Shown here: positions 15,144 to 22,309 of the stretch, piece after piece
Numbering within the stretch: the first letter of the stretch is position 1
Layout of the letters: each line of letters starts with the position of its first letter
NCBI RefSeq assembly: GCF_000702945.1
Contig: NZ_JNLE01000005.1
Location: 1-64,000, forward strand
Source: Clostridium sp. KNHs205
GTDB lineage: Bacteria > Bacillota > Clostridia > Lachnospirales > Lachnospiraceae
DNA: 64,000 nt
Direction of reading: 5' to 3'
Notes under the pieces: model-generated
Seen by the model: the letters and a program-made list of their open reading frames with translations, nothing else
What the model was told of the DNA's origin: nothing
The model's database searches: none
Position numbers and translations under genes: made by a program

Positions 15144-16067
15144 TTAGAATACAGGTACTACAGCACCCTGCCACTGCTCTTCAATGAACTTCTTGGTTTC
15201 TTCTGATGTAACTGCTTTTATTAACGCTTTGGTCTTATCAGATTCTTCATTGCCTTCTTTTACAACGATTACGTTTGCATAAGTCTTGGCAGCATCTGAA
15301 GAAGCATCCTCAACTAAAAGTGCATCTTTTGCGGCAGAAAGGCCTTCTGTCAGAGCATAGTTACCATTGATAACGGATAAATCAACATCCTGAAGTACTT
15401 TCGCTGTCTGAGCTGCTTCAATTTCATAGAACTGTAAGTTCTTAGGATTCTCTGTAATATCTTTAACGGTTGCTTCAAGTCCAATATTTTCTTTTAACTT
15501 GATTAGACCTGCTTTTTCTAATAATAATAAAGCTCTTGCTTCATTTGTTGTATCATTAGGAACTGCAATCTGTGCTTTATCAGGTAAAGCATCTAATGAC
15601 TTTGTCTTGCCTGGATATAAACCAAGTGGTTCAAAATGAATGTTGGAAACTGCTACTAAATGTGTTCCATTTTTGGAATTGAAATCATCCAGATAAGGTA
15701 CATGCTGGAAGAAGTTCGCATCAAGGCTGCCGTCTTCTGTGGCTGAATTAGGCTGAATGTAATCTGTATACTCTACTACTTTAATAGAATATCCCTGCTC
15801 AGCTAAAGCATTTTTGACTGCGTCAGAATTTAAGATGGTAGCGTGTGGCTCAACAGTTGCCCCTACGATAATTTCTGTTAACTCAGCCGGTGTAGCTTCT
15901 GCTTCTGTAGTAGGTTCTGCTGCTTCCGTTGCTTCTGCCTGGGTAGGTTCTGCTGTAGCATTATCAGAAGAGCCGGTAGTATTATTCTTTGTTCCGCAGC
16001 CTGCTAAAAGAGCTCCCGCCAGTAACAGACTTAAAGCAAATGCAGATAGTTTTTTCACTTTTTTCAT
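15144..16067 (-). CDS. metQ: Methionine ABC transporter substrate-binding lipoprotein
   Basis: The product starts with a lipoprotein signal, MKKVKKLSAFALSLLLAGAL followed by LAGCG, so Cys24 is the lipidation site. A Thr/Ala/Glu-rich linker of about 45 residues leads to an NlpA/MetQ domain. DGSLDANFFQHVPYLDDFN and VPNDTTNEARALLLLEKAGL are family hallmarks; the first lines the methionine site. It is anchored to the outer face of the membrane and delivers D- or L-methionine to MetI. It is the last gene of the metN-metI-metQ operon, with AAAGGAGAGAATTGATTT before the start. Confidence 0.9.
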   Translation of the reverse strand: MKKVKKLSAFALSLLLAGALLAGCGTKNNTTGSSDNATAEPTQAEATEAAEPTTEAEATPAELTEIIVGATVEPHATILNSDAVKNALAEQGYSIKVVEYTDYIQPNSATEDGSLDANFFQHVPYLDDFNSKNGTHLVAVSNIHFEPLGLYPGKTKSLDALPDKAQIAVPNDTTNEARALLLLEKAGLIKLKENIGLEATVKDITENPKNLQFYEIEAAQTAKVLQDVDLSVINGNYALTEGLSAAKDALLVEDASSDAAKTYANVIVVKEGNEESDKTKALIKAVTSEETKKFIEEQWQGAVVPVF

Positions 16068-16070
16068 AAA

Positions 16071-16787
16071 TCAATTCTCTCCTTTTCCTCTTTTATCAAT
16101 CTTCTTTGATATTGAATGCCCTATGCTCTGGATTATCTGTACCATAATTACCAGTAGTATTATGGTAACAATCATGACATCGGGCTGATATCTGTAGTAG
16201 CCATATCTTAATGCGATATCACCAAGCCCCCTGCCGCCAACGACTCCGGCCATAGCTGTGTAGCCTACTAAAGTGATGGTGGCAAGTGATGCTCCCATGA
16301 TCAGGGAAGGTCTTGCTTCCGGCAGCAGCACTTTATAAATTATCTGTCTGGTGTTGGCTCCCATTGCCTTTGCTGCTTCTATAACTCCTCCATCTACTTC
16401 TCTTAAGGAACTTTCAACCATTCTGGCAACAAAAGGTGTTGCTGCTATTATTAATGGAACAGTTGCTGCTTTGGGTCCTATTGTTGTTCCTGCAATCTGC
16501 CTTGTAACCGGCATTACAAAAACCAGTAAAATGATGAAGGGGATGGATCTGCCTATATTAATGATAAAACCTAAAAACCCATTTAAAGCCGGAATGGGAT
16601 AAATACCGCCCTTCCTTGTTACCTCTGTCACTATCCCGATAGGAATCCCCAGTATGTATGCAACTGCAATGGAGGTAAATGTCATGAATAAAGTCTCCAG
16701 GACACCTTGCCCTATCATTGTTCCATAATCGGTATATAAGGTTCTTAACGTATTTCCAAATTGTATGATAAAATCCTGAAATTGCAT
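16071..16787 (-). CDS. metI: Methionine ABC transporter permease
   Basis: This is a 238-residue integral membrane protein with five or six hydrophobic segments. The cytoplasmic EAA loop VIEAAKAMGANTRQIIYKVL near residue 140 docks onto the MetN ATPase. Length and loop match MetI. Its ATG overlaps the metN stop (TAATG) with GGAGGGG inside metN, and metQ follows three bases after its stop, so the three subunits are made together. Confidence 0.9.
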   Translation of the reverse strand: MQFQDFIIQFGNTLRTLYTDYGTMIGQGVLETLFMTFTSIAVAYILGIPIGIVTEVTRKGGIYPIPALNGFLGFIINIGRSIPFIILLVFVMPVTRQIAGTTIGPKAATVPLIIAATPFVARMVESSLREVDGGVIEAAKAMGANTRQIIYKVLLPEARPSLIMGASLATITLVGYTAMAGVVGGRGLGDIALRYGYYRYQPDVMIVTIILLVIMVQIIQSIGHSISKKIDKRGKGEN

Positions 16788-17602
16788 TATTCTTCCCCTC
16801 CCCCTAGTAACTGTGCAACTATTTTTGAAGAGGTATCGCCAAATACTGCCTGGGTATTACCGATTGCTACAATTTCTGACTTATCCAGTACTGCAACCTT
16901 GTTACATATCTTTTGTACCACATTCATCTCATGTGTTATCATAACAATTGTTACACCAGTCTCTTCATTTATTTTTTTCAACAGTTTTAAAATGGATTCT
17001 GTTGTTCTGCTGTCAAGTGCGGAGGTTGCTTCATCACACAACAGAATAGACGGGCTGGTGGCCAGGGCTCTGGCTATTGCTACTCTCTGTCTTTGTCCGC
17101 CGCTTAATTTAGCAGGATATTCGTATTTCTTCTCCTCTAAATCTACCAGCTTTAACAGTTCATCTACTCTGCGTTCTATTTCTTTTTTCTTTAGTGTTCT
17201 CTTCTTAAAATATCCAAGCTTCTTATAATCCTTATCAGCCATACCCGGAATCTTAAACTCATTAATACCTGTGATTTCAAGGCCAAAGGATATATTTCTT
17301 GCAACATTTTTCTGCATTAGCAGATTAAAGTTTTGAAATATCATTCCAATATTTTTTCGAAGGGAATTTAATTCTCTTCCTTTTTTTCTTGTAATCTCTA
17401 CCCCATCGATTACTATGGTTCCCTTTGTCGGCCTCTCTAATAGGTTCAGACAACGGATAAATGTACTTTTTCCTGCTCCGCTCATACCGATTATTCCAAA
17501 TATATCTCCATCCTCAATATCCAGACTGATATTTTTCAGAACGGTCAGCTTCTTATTCTTCGCTATGGAAAATTCTTTTGTAAGCTGTTTTACCTGAATC
17601 AT
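16787..17602 (-). CDS. metN: Methionine ABC transporter ATPase
   Basis: This ATP-binding subunit has Walker A GMSGAGKST near residue 40, the ABC signature KLSGGQRQRVAIARAL near 165 and Walker B ILLCDEATSALD near 185. The start is taken at 17602 (MIQVKQLTKEF) because AAAGGTGAAGGT precedes it; an ATG nine codons upstream has no ribosome site. The usual C-terminal NIL domain that senses methionine is absent: at about 271 residues the protein ends soon after the ATPase domain (MetN of E. coli has about 343). Allosteric inhibition by internal methionine is therefore probably missing. Confidence 0.9.
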   Translation of the reverse strand: MIQVKQLTKEFSIAKNKKLTVLKNISLDIEDGDIFGIIGMSGAGKSTFIRCLNLLERPTKGTIVIDGVEITRKKGRELNSLRKNIGMIFQNFNLLMQKNVARNISFGLEITGINEFKIPGMADKDYKKLGYFKKRTLKKKEIERRVDELLKLVDLEEKKYEYPAKLSGGQRQRVAIARALATSPSILLCDEATSALDSRTTESILKLLKKINEETGVTIVMITHEMNVVQKICNKVAVLDKSEIVAIGNTQAVFGDTSSKIVAQLLGGGEE

Positions 17603-17662
17603 ACCTTCACCTTTGTAGTTGAAATTCATTTCATACTTATCTGATATGATTTATATGAATAA

Positions 17663-17691
17663 TTTATACTACCTTTCTATAGATTTGTCAA
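17663..17691 (-). promoter_or_regulatory. Promoter of metNIQ
   Basis: On the minus strand TTGACA (17686-17691) and TATAAA (17663-17668) are 17 bases apart, about 60 bases upstream of metN. There is no SAM-riboswitch (S-box) consensus between promoter and gene. Confidence 0.6.
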
Positions 17692-17937
17692 GCGCTTTTT
17701 TTACTAATTAATCAAATTTTCATCACATGCTTTAATACTGCAAAAAGTTACAACATATGCAGTTATACTATACCATTATGCCTTCTGTCAAGGTTTCTGG
17801 TTTATAATTATTCATTATTTTGAGCACATTTGATTCCATTTTTACATGTGCATAAGCACAATACAGGTAAATACAAGATTCAGTTAAATTCAAGATCATA
17901 TCCGAAAATAAACAGTAAATTTTTCCTTGTTATTTAT

Positions 17938-17990
17938 AAAAACCGATGTTTCAGCTGCTGCATTTTGCAATTGCTGAAACATCGGTTTTT
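17938..17990. terminator. Strong bidirectional terminator downstream of nifJ
   Basis: The hairpin AAAAACCGATGTTTCAGC (17938-17955) is perfectly complementary to 17973-17990, with A-runs before and T-runs after, so it works in both directions. It would end the nifJ transcript after the palindromic element. Confidence 0.85.
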
Positions 17991-18063
17991 ATCCTTTTAT
18001 TATATAAGTAGATTTCGTTTTATTGCTTTCTCTCATAAAAGCTTCAAAAACTTATTCCAGCCA

Positions 18064-18236
18064 GGGTGTGTCTGAAAACCCATTGTACCGTTCTGAAGAC
18101 CCCACTTTGCGGTATTCTGCATTGCAATTTTGGGAACGTAACACCACTACGTCCCCAAAATCGCGCCTTGCTGTTTTTCGCAAATTACCTCCCACAAAGT
18201 GGAACAGCCCGGCACAGGCAGTTTTCAGACAGACCC
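18064..18236. repeat. 173-bp palindromic, MITE-like element (family A)
   Basis: The ends are 16-base inverted repeats with one mismatch (18064-18079, GGGTGTGTCTGAAAAC, and 18221-18236). Inside are nested complementary arms: CCACTTTG with CAAAGTGG, and an inner 14-base pair around 18128-18162 (ATTTTGGGAACGTA with its near complement) closing a 7-base loop. It has no coding capacity. It sits 11 bases after the nifJ stop. The layout suits a non-autonomous mobile element or a structured 3' tail. Confidence 0.65.
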
Positions 18237-18247
18237 AAATATAACAA

Positions 18248-21200
18248 TTAAATCTTGGTCAGTTCTGACATATTCTTATAGATTTCATATCGTTCCTTGG
18301 CCTGTTCCTCTGCTTTCTGGAATAATTCCTCTGCTATCTCGGGATATGCCTTAGCCAGGGAGCTGTAACGAACCTGTCCCATTATAAATTCTCTGAAACT
18401 GCCTGTTGGTGCTTTGGAATCCAGGATAAAAGGATTTTTATTATCTTTTTTCAGGTCGGGGTTATAACGGTACAAATGCCAGTAACCGGCTTTTACTGCT
18501 TCCTTAATGGTGGCCATACTCTTACCCATACCTACTTTCATACCATGGCTGATACAGGGTGAATAAGCAATAATCAGTGAAGGTCCTTTATAACTTTCAG
18601 CTTCTCTTACCGCCTTATATAACTGGTTATTATCGGCATTGATACCTACCTGTGCAACATATACGTTGCCATAAGTCATCATCATTCTGCCAAGATCCTT
18701 CTTACCGGATTTCTTACCGGAAGCAGCGAACTTGGCTACTGCTGCTGCAGGTGTGGATTTGGAAGCCTGCCCGCCGGTATTGGAGTATACTTCTGTATCA
18801 AAGACCAGTACATTGATATCTTCACCGGAAGACAGCACCTGATCAAGACCGCCATAGCCGATATCATAAGCCCAGCCATCGCCTCCTACGATCCAGTGAG
18901 ATCTTTTAACAAGATAATCCTTCTTTTCCAGAATCTCATCAATAATTTTTTTCTTATCTTCATCCGGCGTTTTATATTCTGTGAGTGCGTTTACAAGCTT
19001 TTCACTGGCAGATTTACTGATTTCTCCGTCCTGCTTATAATGAATCCAGTCGTTGATAAGCTCTTTTACATTTTCCTCAAGGCCAGTTTCCAGTAGTTCC
19101 TTCATAAGTCCTTCCAGCTTGGCACGTATCTGCCTGTTACCAAGGTACATACCAAAACCGTATTCCGCATTATCCTCAAAGAGAGAATTTGCCCAGGCAG
19201 GACCTTTTCCTTCCCTGTTAGCTGTATAGGCAGTACTTGGTGCTGAAGCACCCCAAATTGAAGAACAGCCTGTAGCATTGGCAATCATCATTCTGTCTCC
19301 GAAGAGCTGGGTGATCAATTTAATATACGGTGTTTCACCACAGCCTGCACAGGCTCCGGAAAATTCCATCAAAGGCTGCTTAAACTGGCTTTCTTTAAAT
19401 GTGTTTCCATAAGACAGATTGTTTTTATGGCCTACTTCATAAAAAGCATATTTCCAGTTCGGCACCTGAACCTCTGTCTGGGAATCAATAGGTTTCATTA
19501 CCAGTGCCTTTTCCTTAGCCGGGCAAATATCTGCGCAGTTTCCGCAGCCCGTACAATCCATGGTGCTGACCTGAATGCGGAATCTGTAATTTTCATATCC
19601 TTTACCGGTGGCTTTTAAAGCAACATAATGTTCAGGTGCATTCTGCATTTCCTCCTCTGTCATCAGGAAGGGTCTTATAACCGCATGAGGGCATACATAG
19701 GAGCATTGATTACACTGAATGCAATTTTCACTGATCCACTCCGGTACATTAACTGCAATTCCACGTTTTTCAAAAGCAGTGGAGCCATTGGGGAAGGTAC
19801 CGTCTTCTCTTCCTTTAAAAGCACTGACAGGAAGCTCATTTCCTTTTAACTCCTGCATTGGACGCATGATATTTTTAACGAATTCAGGTTCATCCACAGG
19901 ATTTGCAACCTTATCGGAAGCATTCTTCCAGTGTTCCGGTACCTTTACTTCATGAACCCCTTTTACACCCCGGTCAATCGCTTCATGGTTCATGGCAACA
20001 ACCTGCTCACCCTTCTTTCCATAGGAATAGGCGGCGGCTGCCTTTAATTCTTTCGTAAATACATCTTCCGGCAGGATGTCGATGAGCTTAAAGAAGGCTC
20101 CCTGCATGATCATGTTAATACGATTTCCAAGTCCGATTTCACCGGCAATGCTTACGGCATCTATAGTATAGAAGCGGATATTTTTCTCAGCCAGATCTCT
20201 TTTAAGCCCTGCAGGCAGCATCTCCTCCAGTTCATCGTCCTTCCATTTACAGTTCAGTACGAATATTCCACCGGGTTTGATATCGCTTAGCATATCATAT
20301 TTATTTACATAGGATTGATTATGACATGCCACATAATCCGCATGGACCACCAGATAGGTAGACTTTATCTTAGTCTTTCCAAATCTTAAGTGAGACATGG
20401 TAATACCGCCTGACTTTTTGGAATCATAATCAAAATAAGCCTGTACATTATAGTCTGTTGAGTTACCGATTATCATAATTGCCTGCTTGTTTGCACCTAC
20501 CGTACCATCTGAACCCAGACCCCAGAATTTACATGCTTTTCTGTCAGAAGGTTCTGTAGAAAATCTTTTCACTTCCGGAAGAGAGGTGTCCGTCACATCA
20601 TCGGTAATTCCGATGGTAAAATGGTCTTTTGGTGAAGCCTGCTTCAGATTCTCATAAACTGCAGTGATATCAGCAGGGGTCGTATCTTTAGAACCCAGAC
20701 CGAATCTGCCTCCGATGATTTCAGGCTTAGTCTTGCTGTCTGCCAGGCTTGCACTGATATCCAGGTATAATGGCTCATACAGAGCTCCTGGCTCTTTTGT
20801 TCTTTCCAGAACCGCAACCTTTTTTGCAGTTGAAGGAAGACAGCTTAGGAAGTGCTTTGCACTAAAAGGACGGAATAGATGAACCTTTATAAGTCCATAC
20901 TTCTCTCCATTTTTATTGTGATAATCTATAGTTTCTTCAATTGTTTGGGTTACTGAGCCCATAGCTATTATTACATATTCTGCATCTGCTGCACCATAAT
21001 AATCAAAGAGACCATATTTTCGTCCGGTAAGCTCACCCATTTTGCCCAGATATTCTTCTACAATGGGTACAATATTCTCATAATATTGATTGGCGGACTC
21101 TCTTCCCTGAAAATAAATATCCGGGTTCTGGGCTGTTCCCCTGGTAACCGGATGATTGGGAGATAAGGCTCTGTCTCTGAATTCCTTTAAAGCCTTGTAA

Positions 21201-21787
21201 TCAAGGAGGGAAGCGTAGTCCTCATAATCAAGTGCCTCTACCTTCTGTATTTCATGAGAGGTACGAAAACCATCAAAAAAGTGTACAAAAGGGAGACGCC
21301 CTTTTATCGCTGACAGATGAGCTACAGGTGCCAGATCCATTACTTCCTGAACAGAACCGCTTGCTAACATTGGACACCCTGTCTGCCTTACTGCCATAAC
21401 ATCCTGATGATCACCAAAAATACTAAGCGCATGTGTGGCAATGGCTCTTGCACTTACATGAAAAACACCCGGCAATAATTCGCCTGCTGCTTTATACATA
21501 TTTGGTATCATAAGTAATAATCCCTGGGATGCTGTGAAGGTTGTTGTTAAGGCACCGGCCTGAAGGGATCCATGGAAAGCACCGGCAGCACCGGCTTCCG
21601 ATTGCATTTCCACTACGTTTACTTCCTGCCCGAAAATATTCTTTCTTCCCTTTGCTGACCAGTCATCGGTAACCTCTGCCATACTGGTGGAGGGAGTTAT
21701 GGGATAGATTGCTGCTACATCGGTAAAAGCATAAGCTGCATAAGCTGCTGCTGAATTACCATCCATCGTCATTATTGTTTTAGCCAT
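18248..21787 (-). CDS. nifJ: Pyruvate:ferredoxin (flavodoxin) oxidoreductase
   Basis: This homodimer-type enzyme of 1179 residues converts pyruvate and CoA to acetyl-CoA and CO2, reducing ferredoxin; it is the main route from glycolysis to acetate, ethanol and hydrogen in Clostridia. The domain order is complete: pyruvate-binding N-terminus (AYAFTDVAAIYPITPSTSMA), transketolase-like and CoA domains, two 4Fe-4S clusters (CIQCNQCSYVCPH and CTGCGNCADICP), a further cysteine for the third cluster (GACAGCGETPY) and the thiamine-diphosphate site (GDGWAYDIGYGGLDQ, NTGGQAS). AGGAAAGAGGTTATAA precedes the ATG. It is monocistronic, with a palindromic element and terminator following. Confidence 0.95.
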   Translation of the reverse strand: MAKTIMTMDGNSAAAYAAYAFTDVAAIYPITPSTSMAEVTDDWSAKGRKNIFGQEVNVVEMQSEAGAAGAFHGSLQAGALTTTFTASQGLLLMIPNMYKAAGELLPGVFHVSARAIATHALSIFGDHQDVMAVRQTGCPMLASGSVQEVMDLAPVAHLSAIKGRLPFVHFFDGFRTSHEIQKVEALDYEDYASLLDYKALKEFRDRALSPNHPVTRGTAQNPDIYFQGRESANQYYENIVPIVEEYLGKMGELTGRKYGLFDYYGAADAEYVIIAMGSVTQTIEETIDYHNKNGEKYGLIKVHLFRPFSAKHFLSCLPSTAKKVAVLERTKEPGALYEPLYLDISASLADSKTKPEIIGGRFGLGSKDTTPADITAVYENLKQASPKDHFTIGITDDVTDTSLPEVKRFSTEPSDRKACKFWGLGSDGTVGANKQAIMIIGNSTDYNVQAYFDYDSKKSGGITMSHLRFGKTKIKSTYLVVHADYVACHNQSYVNKYDMLSDIKPGGIFVLNCKWKDDELEEMLPAGLKRDLAEKNIRFYTIDAVSIAGEIGLGNRINMIMQGAFFKLIDILPEDVFTKELKAAAAYSYGKKGEQVVAMNHEAIDRGVKGVHEVKVPEHWKNASDKVANPVDEPEFVKNIMRPMQELKGNELPVSAFKGREDGTFPNGSTAFEKRGIAVNVPEWISENCIQCNQCSYVCPHAVIRPFLMTEEEMQNAPEHYVALKATGKGYENYRFRIQVSTMDCTGCGNCADICPAKEKALVMKPIDSQTEVQVPNWKYAFYEVGHKNNLSYGNTFKESQFKQPLMEFSGACAGCGETPYIKLITQLFGDRMMIANATGCSSIWGASAPSTAYTANREGKGPAWANSLFEDNAEYGFGMYLGNRQIRAKLEGLMKELLETGLEENVKELINDWIHYKQDGEISKSASEKLVNALTEYKTPDEDKKKIIDEILEKKDYLVKRSHWIVGGDGWAYDIGYGGLDQVLSSGEDINVLVFDTEVYSNTGGQASKSTPAAAVAKFAASGKKSGKKDLGRMMMTYGNVYVAQVGINADNNQLYKAVREAESYKGPSLIIAYSPCISHGMKVGMGKSMATIKEAVKAGYWHLYRYNPDLKKDNKNPFILDSKAPTGSFREFIMGQVRYSSLAKAYPEIAEELFQKAEEQAKERYEIYKNMSELTKI

Positions 21788-21838
21788 TTATAACCTCTTT
21801 CCTGAATTTAGTAATCCTCAATGCTCTGTTTTGATAAT

Positions 21839-22033
21839 TTATAACTGGCTTCCGTTGTCTACCCAGTTCTTTGCCTTTTCCACCTCATACTCTGAGGGAA
21901 TTGATACCTGGCTGTGTTTGACAATTTTCTCTTCATTTGCCCATGCAGCTGTTTCTTCACTGTTGGTTGCGCTGATCGTATCAAGTCTCTTATTCTTTTC
22001 CGAATTTAAAGAGTTTTCTTTCCTGTCCTGCAT
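21839..22033 (-). CDS. DUF3787-family small spore-surface-type protein
   Basis: The 64-residue product ends with TAAWANEEKIVKHSQVSIPS followed by EYEVEKAKNWVDNGSQL, the conserved core of DUF3787, a family restricted to spore-forming Clostridia and named after a C. difficile spore surface protein. The N-terminus is short, charged and variable. AAAGGAGAACCAA precedes the ATG. It is upstream of nifJ in the same direction, 51 bases away, and might share transcripts with it. Function is unknown. Confidence 0.7.
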   Translation of the reverse strand: MQDRKENSLNSEKNKRLDTISATNSEETAAWANEEKIVKHSQVSIPSEYEVEKAKNWVDNGSQL

Positions 22034-22230
22034 TTGGTTCTCCTTTACAATGTATTTTTTAATAAATCAGGTGTGTAGGAACACTTAAATAATTCTGTAA
22101 AAAGTTTCCTCACAACCTGGTTAAAAACTTATATAGCAATACAGTTATAAATTAACCAAATACCTTGAAAATATACAATGTTAACCATTTCCTCTTTAAA
22201 AAAATGTATTAGTAAGTTCTTTGACATAAC

Positions 22231-22282
22231 AAAAAAACTGCTGCCATTTTCCGATAATAAATCAGTCCATTTGCAGCAGTTG
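22231..22282 (-). terminator. Terminator of the GGDEF/EAL gene
   Basis: ACTGCTGC (22237-22244) pairs with GCAGCAGT (22273-22280); on the minus strand the hairpin is followed by TTTTTTT. Confidence 0.75.
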
Positions 22283-22309
22283 TAAAACTACTATTTCATT
22301 ATGAAATTA

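Noticed and set aside
17640..17930. SAM riboswitch upstream of metN
   Set aside because: None of the S-box conserved blocks is present on the minus strand; only promoter elements are seen.
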